Positions 23,599 through 30,563 of a stretch of DNA of 44,441 nt are shown in pieces. The notes beneath the pieces are model-generated. The model was not told the origin of the DNA, ran no database searches, and saw nothing but the letters and a program-made list of their open reading frames with translations. Position 1 is the first letter of the stretch. Each line of letters starts with the position of its first letter. The translations under genes and the position numbers were made by a program. Source of the DNA: an uncultured Porphyromonadaceae bacterium (lineage in GTDB: Bacteria; Bacteroidota; Bacteroidia; Bacteroidales; Muribaculaceae); contig CAMKOE010000020.1 of assembly GCA_946414395.1 (NCBI GenBank), positions 1 through 44,441 of the forward strand, written 5' to 3'.

Positions 23599-23621
23599 TC
23601 GCCTCCCTTACCGGAATAAAC

Positions 23622-23684
23622 AACAAATAACGCGAATCCAGCGAGACATGGCCGATGCCATTCGCTGGATTCGCGTTATTTGTT
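23622..23684. terminator. Very long perfect hairpin, bidirectional terminator
   Basis: A perfect 23-base-pair stem joins 23622-23644 to 23662-23684, with a further inner stem ATGGC/GCCAT. The outer ends are AACAAATAACG and CGTTATTTGTT. It lies between convergent genes. Confidence 0.85.
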
Positions 23685-23685
23685 A

Positions 23686-23826
23686 GGGATTGATGTAGCG
23701 CAGTTGGCCCAAAAGTTTTTTAACGCTAATTTCGCTATAAAAACTGTTTCTCACGAAAAAAACTAATTAATTCGTGAAATTCGCATCAGCCCCGCAGGGT
23801 TCGGGCAAACATCTGTATCATTGCCA
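23686..23826. mobile_element. MITE-like repeat, copy B
   Basis: An element of about 141 bases related to 9290-9432. Shared blocks in the same order are AAAGTTTTTTAA, TCACGAAA, ACTAAT, AATTCGTGAAA, TTCGCAT, AGCCCCGCAGGGTTCG and TATCATTGCC. The ends (ATTGATGTAG at 23689-23698 and CTGTATCATT at 23813-23822) are degenerate inverted repeats. It starts next to the terminator hairpin at 23622-23684. Confidence 0.7.
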
Positions 23827-23848
23827 TTTGTTACCTATCGCTTGATAT

Positions 23849-24724
23849 TCAATCGAGAAAGCGCTTATTGATGTCGCCGTAGTGGTCGATGCGGCGGTCG
23901 CGCAGGAATGGCCACCAGCGTCTCACCTGCTCGCTGCGCTGCATGTCGATGTCGATGATCTGGCAGTCCTCGGCATCGTTGGGGGAGCGGTAGATGAGTT
24001 CCCCCTGTGGCCCGGCCACAAAACTGCTGCCCCAGAACTGAATGCCACGGGTCTGGCCCGATGGGTCGGGCTCGTGTCCCACGCGGTTGACGGTGATCAC
24101 GTGCAGACCGTTGGCCACGGCATGGCCGCGCTGCACGGTGGTCCAAGCCTCGCGCTGACGTTCCTGCTCCTCGGGCGTGTCGCTGCTCTCGTAGCCGATG
24201 GCCGTGGGATAGATCAGCAGTTCAGCCCCGCGCATGGCCATGAGCCGTGCACCCTCGGGGTACCACTGGTCCCAGCACACCATCACGCCCAGTTTGCCCA
24301 GCGACGTCTGGATGGGCATGAATCCCTGGTCGCCCGGTGTGAAATAGAATTTCTCGTAATAGGCAGGGTCGTCGGGAATGTGCATCTTGCGGTACTGGCC
24401 GGCCACGCTGCCGTCGGTGTCATAGATGACTGCAGTGTTGTGATACAGGCCGGTGGCCCGCTTCTCAAACATGGACGTCACCAGCACGATGCCGCACTCA
24501 CGCGCCACTGTGGCATATTCTCTTGTTTCCTCGCCGGGAATCGGGACTGCGAGGTCAAAGTTGTCAACACTCTCCACCTGGCAGAAGTAGAGCGAGTCGT
24601 GCAGTTCGGGCAGGACGACGAGTTGGGCGCCTTGCCGGGCTAGCATTTTTATCTTGTTGATGAGCGACTGGCGGTTGGCGATGACGTCGCTGGTGTTGCG
24701 TTGTTGAATGATTCCTACCTTCAT
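23849..24724 (-). CDS. aguB: N-carbamoylputrescine amidase
   Basis: A 291-residue nitrilase-superfamily enzyme that hydrolyses N-carbamoylputrescine to putrescine, ammonia and CO2. The catalytic triad is visible: E40 in LVVLPELHDS, K113 in YRKMHIPDDP and C150 in GVMVCWDQWYPEGAR. The blocks YYEKFYFTPGDQGF and NRVGHEPD..GIQFWGSSFVAGPQGE are characteristic of this subgroup. It overlaps the upstream aguA by 4 bases (ATGA), so the two are translationally coupled. Confidence 0.95.
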   Translation of the reverse strand: MKVGIIQQRNTSDVIANRQSLINKIKMLARQGAQLVVLPELHDSLYFCQVESVDNFDLAVPIPGEETREYATVARECGIVLVTSMFEKRATGLYHNTAVIYDTDGSVAGQYRKMHIPDDPAYYEKFYFTPGDQGFMPIQTSLGKLGVMVCWDQWYPEGARLMAMRGAELLIYPTAIGYESSDTPEEQERQREAWTTVQRGHAVANGLHVITVNRVGHEPDPSGQTRGIQFWGSSFVAGPQGELIYRSPNDAEDCQIIDIDMQRSEQVRRWWPFLRDRRIDHYGDINKRFLD

Positions 24725-25794
24725 TGTTGATTGTGATTAGCGTTTGTTAGAGAAAGGGATCCCACGGGCAGTTGCATGGTGGCGCAGTGCAGGGAGCCGT
24801 GCTCCTGGATGAGGGGGCGGCAGTCGATGGCAACGACCTTGCGGCCAGGGAATGCTTCGCCGATGAGTTGGCATGCCTTGAGGTCGTTTTCGGCTTGTCC
24901 ATACACGGGAACCAGCACCTGGTGGTTCGTGACCAGGAAGTTGGCATAGGTCGCGGGCAACCTGAAATACTCGTGTTCAAAAATCGGATCGGGTAACGGC
25001 AACTTAATGAGGTGATAATGGTTGCCGTCCACGTCGGTGAACTGCTTGAGTTGTTGCTCCATCTTCATCAGCGGCTGGAAGTGCTCATCCTCGGGATTGT
25101 CACAGCCCGTGTAGAGGATCACACCGCCGGGGGCAAAACGGGCCAGCGTGTCGATGTGTCCGTCGGTGTCGTCGCCCACAAGGCTACCGTGGTCGAGCCA
25201 CAGCATCTTCTTGCATTCCAAGCGGTCGAGCAATGCCTTCTCGAGTTGCTCGCGGGTGAGGGTGTCGTTGCGGTTGGGCGCAGTCAGGCAGCAGGTGGTG
25301 GTCATCACCGTGCCGTTGCCGTCGGTCTCGATGGAGCCGCCCTCCAGTACCAGGTCACGGTAGTCGAGCATCGGCATCTTGAAGATTCCCGCATCTGCAA
25401 GATGCGAGTTGACCTGATTGTCACAGTCGGCGGCAAATTTCATGCCCCATGCGTTAAAGGTGAAATTGGCCAACGCCGGCTGGCCATTGTGATAGACGGT
25501 GATGGGTCCATAGTCGCGCACCCAGGTGTCGTTGATTGCCATCACCGCAACGATGACACGTTTCCAGTCGATGTCGGGCCCCAAAGCCTTATAGACCTCG
25601 GTTGGGTCATTGGCAACAATGAGCACGCGCTCATCTTCGTCGTTGAGGATGGCGCGTGTTATTTCCACATAGCAAGCAGTGACCTCATCAATCATGCGTG
25701 CCCAGTCGGTACCCATGTTGGGCCATGCGATGAGAACGCCGTCCTGCGGATCCCACTCAGCAGCAAAACTTTGGTTTCTTGTTGACGGATACAT
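24721..25794 (-). CDS. aguA: Agmatine deiminase
   Basis: A 357-residue guanidino-group-modifying enzyme that converts agmatine to N-carbamoylputrescine and ammonia. Typical blocks are the N-terminal FAAEWDPQDGVLIAWPNMGTDW, NDTWVRDYGPITVY, VLEGGSIETDGNGTVMTT, GDDTDGHIDTLARF and the nucleophile C337 in GSLHCATMQLP. With aguB it forms the two-step agmatine-to-putrescine route. The arginine decarboxylase supplying agmatine is not in the window. No clear TAnnTTTG promoter was found upstream. Confidence 0.95.
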   Translation of the reverse strand: MYPSTRNQSFAAEWDPQDGVLIAWPNMGTDWARMIDEVTACYVEITRAILNDEDERVLIVANDPTEVYKALGPDIDWKRVIVAVMAINDTWVRDYGPITVYHNGQPALANFTFNAWGMKFAADCDNQVNSHLADAGIFKMPMLDYRDLVLEGGSIETDGNGTVMTTTCCLTAPNRNDTLTREQLEKALLDRLECKKMLWLDHGSLVGDDTDGHIDTLARFAPGGVILYTGCDNPEDEHFQPLMKMEQQLKQFTDVDGNHYHLIKLPLPDPIFEHEYFRLPATYANFLVTNHQVLVPVYGQAENDLKACQLIGEAFPGRKVVAIDCRPLIQEHGSLHCATMQLPVGSLSLTNANHNQQ

Positions 25795-25863
25795 GAAATA
25801 GGCGTATGAATGAAAGTTCTTTTTTGTTGATGTGTTATTATGATATTAAACGTGAAAATCGGT

Positions 25864-26103
25864 TTATATATTGTTGCCATACTCTTGATAGTTGTCCCAA
25901 TAGGAATCTTGAGACTCAACTATCTCGTCGATGAAATCGCGGTAGCCATCCTTGATACTATATCCGTTTTCCTCACACCAGATGGCGTATTCGTCCTCAA
26001 ACCCTTCGATTTCCCGTCGCATCCTCTCAAATTCCTCATCCAGTTCCGGAGTGTTGCTGTAACGGTCCAGAAGTTCTCTCAGTAATTCAGAAATATCATT
26101 CAT
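25864..26103 (-). CDS. Small acidic hypothetical protein
   Basis: A 79-residue, strongly acidic, helix-rich protein (MNDISELLRELLDRYSNTPELDEEFERMRREIEGFEDEYAIWCEENGYSIKDGYRDFIDEIVESQDSYWDNYQEY). No family is recognised. It has no signal peptide. A TATATTTG -7-like box lies 80 bases upstream. Composition is more AT-rich than neighbouring genes. It looks coding because no better frame exists there and residue use is coherent, but it could be spurious. Confidence 0.55.
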   Translation of the reverse strand: MNDISELLRELLDRYSNTPELDEEFERMRREIEGFEDEYAIWCEENGYSIKDGYRDFIDEIVESQDSYWDNYQEYGNNI

Positions 26104-26503
26104 ATTCTTCTTCCTTGTTTTTTTACACCAGCCACCACGCGAGCGGGTGGTGTAGGTTTATACTTGTTGATGGTTTGGATTCCCAAATATAATGCTTTTT
26201 TGTGACTTGGAAGCGATTTTGGAATAAAAGTTGTAATAATCTATCAAATATGGTCAAAAAACGGCTTTTTTGACCATTCTATTAGATTTTATTAAGAAAC
26301 AGACAGGCGTGGAGTCGCTCTTCTTCTCCAGTGAAACTTCGTGGCCTGGATAGCGGACATTTGATTGAGAAACTGAAAAAAGATATCATATTAATGCTTG
26401 TTATCTCCACAAGTTGTCGTAATTTTGTGGCTTGGATAGTGGCGGGTTGCCACTTGGCAGAATGTTTTACCCGAGAACCGGTTTAAACAAAAGGGTTCTC
26501 ACA
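26104..26503. promoter_or_regulatory. Divergent intergenic region with palindrome and partial duplication
   Basis: This 400-base AT-rich region has no gene. It holds a minus-strand -7-like TATATTTG (26184-26191) for the small acidic gene. A perfect 12-base-pair inverted repeat ATGGTCAAAAAA/TTTTTTGACCAT lies at 26250-26277 with loop CGGC. Two copies of a 16-base motif GTGGCYTGGATAGYGG are at 26341 and 26427, the second just after the promoter of the DUF4836 gene. Confidence 0.6.
26398..26427 (+). promoter_or_regulatory. Promoter of the DUF4836 gene
   Basis: TTG at 26398-26400 and TAATTTTG at 26420-26427 are separated by 19 bases, with the ATG 76 bases downstream. Confidence 0.75.
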
Positions 26504-28054
26504 ATGATTAAGAAAAAGGTCATGAGATGGTTGAAGTACTTGTCACTGGCGTTGCTGGTGCTCTTCATGGCAGGCTGTGCCAGTGATAATAGCCTTGAAA
26601 AAATGATACCTGCCGATGCAACAGGTGTGATTGGCATTGATGTGCCCGAGATTCTCAAGAAGGCGGGCATGCTGGATGACGGAAACATCGTCCTGCCCCA
26701 GTCGTTGCAAGAGGTGATCGACAGCAATGACACCTCCCCGTTGTGCATCCTGTTGAGTGACCTGCCGCAGTTGGGACTCGACACCGGCAGCAAGGCCTAT
26801 GCGTTTTTCTCTGTCAAGACCTTCGGCAAGGTGCTGCTGGCCGCCCTTGATGATCCCGATAAAACCCGCAAGACGCTCGAACTGCGTGTCGGCGGTGAAT
26901 TCACCCAGGTCGAGGGACTGAATTGCATGTATGTGGGCGATAACCTGTATGCTATCGACGGCAAGGTGCTACTGGTCGGGACCGTGAACAAGGCCATGGA
27001 GGTCTCCCGTGCCGCCAAAGCCGCCAAGAATATCCTCAACAAGACCTCAACGAGCATTGTCGAGAACAAGGCGGTCAAGGAGGTCCTGCACAACAAGGAT
27101 GCCGCCATCAATGCCTGGCTGCAGGGCAAGGGACTGAAGTCCATCCTCAACAAGAGTGATGTCTATCGTGAACTGTCCCAGAAGATGCCCCTCATCAACA
27201 TCTTCACCGAGAGTGATATCGACGACATGACATGCAGCATCGCCGTGGACAACGATGACGTTGAAATGACGGCACGCATCAATGCCGCCGAGGACAGCGA
27301 GTATGCCCAGTTGCTCAATTCCACCCTGGGCAAACCCAGTGGCGACGTGCTCAAGGCCATCCCTAACTCGATGGATTATGTCTTCACCATGTGTGTCAAG
27401 GGCGACAGTTTTGTCAAACTCAAGCAGATACAGCAGTTGCTCGCGATGTTCGGCAAGTTGCCCTACATCGGGCGCATCGACCTGGCCAGCATCCTCTCGA
27501 CCGTGGACGGGCCGTTCACCGTGGGCCTTGCCCGCGACCCTCACCTCGAGGGCGAGTGGAATGTTGTGATCGCCACGCGTTCCAACAATCCTGACGGCGT
27601 GCTCAAGCAGATCAGCACATTTGCCAATGCCATGGGCCAGGCGCCGGAACTCTATGACGGCGAGTACATCTACCAGTACGAGAACAAGATGATACGCATC
27701 GGTGTTATCGACGGCATCCTCTATGTCAAGATGCTGGACTATGAGCAGACCGAGGGCTACGCCTACGAGATGGTGCCCGTGAGGGAGTTCTTCGACGGTG
27801 CGTTGCTGGGACTTTTTGCACAGACCCGCAGCGACTCGGTCAAGGGTTACTTCAACTTTGGCCTTCAGGACATCTACAACGGCAAGGGCCGCTTCTACAC
27901 CGACCAACCCGACAGCAATGCCGCATTCGAACTGTTGCGCTCGTTGTGCACCATCAAGGTGAAGGATACCTTCGGCAACGAGGATGAGGGTGAAGACGAT
28001 GGCATCTCGTCGTTTGTGTCGGGAGCAATCGACAAGTTGCAGCCGATGCAATAA
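26504..28054 (+). CDS. DUF4836 family lipoprotein
   Basis: A 516-residue predicted lipoprotein of the Bacteroidetes DUF4836 group. The signal MIKKKVMRWLKYLSLALLVLFMAGC places the acylated cysteine at 25. The mature part opens SLEKMIPADATGVIGIDVPEILKKAGM, the typical family entry, and ends DDGISSFVSGAIDKLQPMQ. The fold is alpha/beta with repeated GVIGID/VLLVGT strands; no catalytic motif is known. The start is set by the promoter at 26398-26427; an earlier in-frame start would lie beside the -7 box. Function is unknown; cell-envelope location is inferred. Confidence 0.85.
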   Translation: MIKKKVMRWLKYLSLALLVLFMAGCASDNSLEKMIPADATGVIGIDVPEILKKAGMLDDGNIVLPQSLQEVIDSNDTSPLCILLSDLPQLGLDTGSKAYAFFSVKTFGKVLLAALDDPDKTRKTLELRVGGEFTQVEGLNCMYVGDNLYAIDGKVLLVGTVNKAMEVSRAAKAAKNILNKTSTSIVENKAVKEVLHNKDAAINAWLQGKGLKSILNKSDVYRELSQKMPLINIFTESDIDDMTCSIAVDNDDVEMTARINAAEDSEYAQLLNSTLGKPSGDVLKAIPNSMDYVFTMCVKGDSFVKLKQIQQLLAMFGKLPYIGRIDLASILSTVDGPFTVGLARDPHLEGEWNVVIATRSNNPDGVLKQISTFANAMGQAPELYDGEYIYQYENKMIRIGVIDGILYVKMLDYEQTEGYAYEMVPVREFFDGALLGLFAQTRSDSVKGYFNFGLQDIYNGKGRFYTDQPDSNAAFELLRSLCTIKVKDTFGNEDEGEDDGISSFVSGAIDKLQPMQ

Positions 28055-28088
28055 TCTCGACCAGTAATAGTTATTACAAGAAAAATGG

Positions 28089-28120
28089 AATCAGGGCCCT
28101 GCGTTAGCGGGACCCTGATT
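28089..28120. terminator. Terminator hairpin between the DUF4836 and beta-barrel genes
   Basis: AATCAGGG and CCCTGATT form the base of a 13-pair stem with one mismatch and one wobble, between convergent genes. The T tract is weak on both strands. Confidence 0.6.
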
Positions 28121-28150
28121 GCGTTTATCGGTTGTACAGGTGTGTGATGC

Positions 28151-28639
28151 CTAGAACTTGTAGTTGACACCCAGGCCGATGACGCCCTGGTCCACCTTGC
28201 GGACGATAGTGTGGCGGTACTCCAGATTCACGCCGAAGTGGTCGTTGATTTCATATTCCAGACCGGCACCCAGGTTCAGGCCCACGTGGTTCTCTTCACC
28301 TTTGGGGTCTTTCTCGCCCTTGTAGTTCACCATCGTGTAGTTCAGGCCAGCGAGGGGGTAGATGTAGAACTGGTCACTCTTCAATCCCACGAGGTAGTGG
28401 GCGTTGATGTTCACGTCCCACCACGACATGTGGTTGTGCTCAAAGAAATAGTTCAAGCCCACCTCACCACGCAGTTGGTCGAGGATGCCATACTGGAACC
28501 TGGCGCCGATGCCCAGGCTCTCGATTTCGCTACCATACACCAGATTGAGGCCGGCAGCGGTCTGTCCCTGGTGCACCTGCGCTTGACCGATGCCCATACC
28601 CAGCATCAGTGCGCATGCAATGCTTAATAGTTTCTTCAT
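28151..28639 (-). CDS. Outer-membrane beta-barrel protein (porin-like, OmpX/OprF-type)
   Basis: A 162-residue protein with a signal peptide (MKKLLSIACALMLGMGIGQAQ) and alternating beta strands typical of an 8-stranded barrel: TAAGLNLVYGSEIESLGIGARFQYGI, LRGEVGLNYFFEH, WDVNINAHYLVGL, FYIYPLAGLNYTMV, VGLNLGAGLEYEINDHFGVNLEYRH and a C-terminal strand GVIGLGVNYKF ending in F. This matches the outer-membrane beta-barrel family common in Bacteroidales. Ligand or role is unknown. It is convergent with the DUF4836 gene. Confidence 0.87.
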   Translation of the reverse strand: MKKLLSIACALMLGMGIGQAQVHQGQTAAGLNLVYGSEIESLGIGARFQYGILDQLRGEVGLNYFFEHNHMSWWDVNINAHYLVGLKSDQFYIYPLAGLNYTMVNYKGEKDPKGEENHVGLNLGAGLEYEINDHFGVNLEYRHTIVRKVDQGVIGLGVNYKF

Positions 28640-28787
28640 CTTGTCTTAGTTTAGTTGTTTATTGAAATAAATTGAATTGCCGTACATTAATCAAATTGTA
28701 AAAGTACTATAAAGTTCCCGAACCCGCAAATAAAAGTTGCATTTTGCCTAAAAACGGCGATAAAAAGGGGGATATTGCGCAAGAAAA

Positions 28788-28810
28788 ATGCTGCCCTTGT
28801 GAGGCAGCAT
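28788..28810 (-). terminator. Rho-independent terminator after rpoD
   Basis: ATGCTGCC (28788-28795) pairs with GGCAGCAT (28803-28810), and on the minus strand the stem is followed by TTTTTCTT. Confidence 0.8.
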
Positions 28811-28845
28811 GATGATGAAATTTTCTTGAATGTCTTGTGTCGCCG

Positions 28846-29703
28846 TTAACCCAGGTAGGCCTTGAGCAGTTTGCTCTTCTGGCCCTTGAGGCGGCGGATG
28901 GCCTTTTCCTTGATCTGGCGCACGCGCTCGCGCGTCAAGTCAAATTTTGCACCAATTTCCTCCAGCGTCATCTCCTGGCAACCGATACCGAAGAACATCT
29001 TCAGGATATCGCGCTCGCGGGGACTGAGTTGATCCAGGGCGCGGTTGACCTCCTTGGCCAGCGATTCCTGGTTCAGGGTGGAGTCGGCCATGGGAGAGTC
29101 GTTGTTGGGCAGTACGTCCAGCAGGCTGTTGTCCTCACCCTCAACAAAGGGGGCGTCAACCGACACGTGGCGGCCCGAAACCTTCATCGTGTCACTGATC
29201 TTGTCAACGGGAATGTCCAGCCGCTCGGCGAGTTCCTCGGCCGACGGGCGACGCTCGTGCTCCTGCTCAAACCGGGACTGGGCCTTGCTGATCTTGTTGA
29301 TCGAGCCCACCTGGTTGAGAGGCAGCCTGACAATGCGAGATTGCTCGGCAAGGGCTTGCAGGATGGATTGACGGATCCACCATACAGCATAGGAGATAAA
29401 CTTGAAACCACGCGTCTCGTCAAATTTCTGCGCTGCCTTGATGAGGCCCAGATTTCCCTCGTCGATCAAGTCGGGAAGACTCAATCCCTGGTTCTGATAC
29501 TGCTTTGCGACAGAAACTACAAAACGCAAATTGGCGCTGACAAGTTTGTCAAGTGCTGCCTGGTCGCCCTGGCGGATGCGCTGTGCCAACTCGACCTCCT
29601 CATCAACCGTAATCAGTTCTTTACGGCCGATTTCCTGAAGGTATTTGTCGAGGGACGCGCTCTCGCGGTTAGTAATGGATTTTGTAATTTTAAGTTGTCT
29701 CAT
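28846..29703 (-). CDS. rpoD: Primary RNA polymerase sigma factor (sigma-70/RpoD type)
   Basis: A 285-residue sigma factor, much shorter than E. coli RpoD, as is normal for the Bacteroidetes primary sigma. Region 1.2 is [31 protein letters not shown]. Region 2 is [65 protein letters not shown]. Region 3 is [23 protein letters not shown]. Region 4 is [52 protein letters not shown]. This is presumably the protein that reads the TAnnTTTG promoters in the window. Its own gene has such a promoter. Confidence 0.96.
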   Translation of the reverse strand: MRQLKITKSITNRESASLDKYLQEIGRKELITVDEEVELAQRIRQGDQAALDKLVSANLRFVVSVAKQYQNQGLSLPDLIDEGNLGLIKAAQKFDETRGFKFISYAVWWIRQSILQALAEQSRIVRLPLNQVGSINKISKAQSRFEQEHERRPSAEELAERLDIPVDKISDTMKVSGRHVSVDAPFVEGEDNSLLDVLPNNDSPMADSTLNQESLAKEVNRALDQLSPRERDILKMFFGIGCQEMTLEEIGAKFDLTRERVRQIKEKAIRRLKGQKSKLLKAYLG

Positions 29704-29728
29704 CTAACTTGTGTAGAGTTTAAGCGTG

Positions 29729-29759
29729 CAAAGATACGACAATTGCCTGAATTCTGCAA
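29729..29759 (-). promoter_or_regulatory. Promoter of rpoD
   Basis: On the minus strand TTG (29759-29757) and TATCTTTG (29736-29729) are separated by 20 bases, with the ATG 25 bases after the -7 box. Confidence 0.75.
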
Positions 29760-30065
29760 GCAATCTTTCAAAAAAACTTCAAAATCTCCGTTTGGAACAT
29801 GTTTTGGTGTCCTAACGGAGCGATTTTTAACCCGAATCTACAAGAATCGTGCCATCAAGGCAGGAGTTGCCATGATGTCATGTGCCGCACTGCCACTATT
29901 TCAAGTAAATAGTCGCGGGGCGTTTGGCCTTCAAGCGCAATCAACCTTTTTCCCTAGTCAAGGAGATAATGGACTGTGATCGTGTGATGTCGTGAGGACC
30001 AGCATTGACCGGCGGTTGCCAGTATCCTCAACGGGTGGGTTGCCGGCAACCGTCGTAATGCATGG
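29760..30065. other. Intergenic region between rpoD and the small DNA-binding-type gene
   Basis: No convincing gene. A hairpin with TCCGTT/AACGGA and outer AAAATC/GATTTT lies at 29781-29827 and is followed by a T run on the minus strand, so it may end minus-strand transcription. A 14-base palindrome GGTTGCCGGCAACC is at 30038-30051, and CGGTTGCC at 30013-30020 can also pair with GGCAACCG at 30045-30052. Confidence 0.45.
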
Positions 30066-30257
30066 TCAGGATGACTGCAACATCTTGTGATGCTGGTCTA
30101 TGATCAATTGTTCCACGATAATGGCCAGTGGCTTTTCTTGAGCGATAGCCAGTTCCTTGAGTTTAGTCTTGGTCTCTTCCGAAATCAGGATAGACAATTG
30201 CACTCGTTTTCCGTAAATTCTGGGCCTTCCAGCACCAGGTCTAGATCCTCCTCTCAT
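30066..30257 (-). CDS. Small ribbon-helix-helix-like protein
   Basis: A 63-residue basic protein. The N-terminus MRGGSRPGAGRPRIYGKR contains the GRPR/AT-hook-like motif often found before ribbon-helix-helix domains. Residues about 18-60 (VQLSILISEETKTKLKELAIAQEKPLAIIVEQLIIDQHHKML) fit a strand-helix-helix RHH fold, as in CopG/Arc relatives. It has a good promoter about 110 bases upstream. No toxin or partner gene is adjacent, so it is probably a lone regulator. Identity is by pattern only. Confidence 0.65.
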   Translation of the reverse strand: MRGGSRPGAGRPRIYGKRVQLSILISEETKTKLKELAIAQEKPLAIIVEQLIIDQHHKMLQSS

Positions 30258-30363
30258 AATTTAATCTGGGGTTGCGAAGCCGCCCTGCATCTATTAGACT
30301 GTTACCTTCATCGAGATGAAAAGTTTTTTTGAGCGGCATCAGATTAATAAAAAATCATTTTTG

Positions 30364-30394
30364 CAAAGATATTGTAATATTTTGATATATACAA
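30364..30394 (-). promoter_or_regulatory. Promoter of the RHH-like gene
   Basis: On the minus strand TTG (30394-30392) and TATCTTTG (30371-30364) are separated by 20 bases. Confidence 0.7.
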
Positions 30395-30477
30395 CATTAA
30401 TATCAAGAAATATTATTAAAAAAAATAAAAATGTACTATTTATTCCTTTTTGATTTGTTTTGTGTTCTGTTTTTCAT

Positions 30478-30517
30478 AAAAAATGGATGGCGGTAGCATT
30501 GCGCCAACCGCCATCCA
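30478..30517 (-). terminator. Rho-independent terminator after degQ
   Basis: TGGATGGCGGT (30484-30494) pairs perfectly with ACCGCCATCCA (30507-30517), and on the minus strand the stem is followed by TTTTTTAT. Confidence 0.87.
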
Positions 30518-30563
30518 GGTCACAAAAGTGTGGTCAAAGTGTATGTGTGTGTGATGACTGCTA

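Larger units (their letters stand above)
30258..30563. other. AT-rich leader and spacer between the RHH-like gene and degQ
   Basis: No gene is visible. It holds the leader of about 100 bases and the promoter of the RHH-like gene, a long A/T-only stretch at about 30340-30480, and the degQ terminator at 30478-30517. Confidence 0.6.

Noticed and set aside
28837-29979. Long open frame on the plus strand across rpoD
   Set aside because: It is the reverse shadow of the conserved rpoD gene, has no family signature, and its amino-acid use is typical of antisense frames in GC-rich genes.
30038-30051. Palindrome GGTTGCCGGCAACC as an integration site
   Set aside because: There is no integrase, no tRNA and no second copy in the window; a terminator or operator is simpler.
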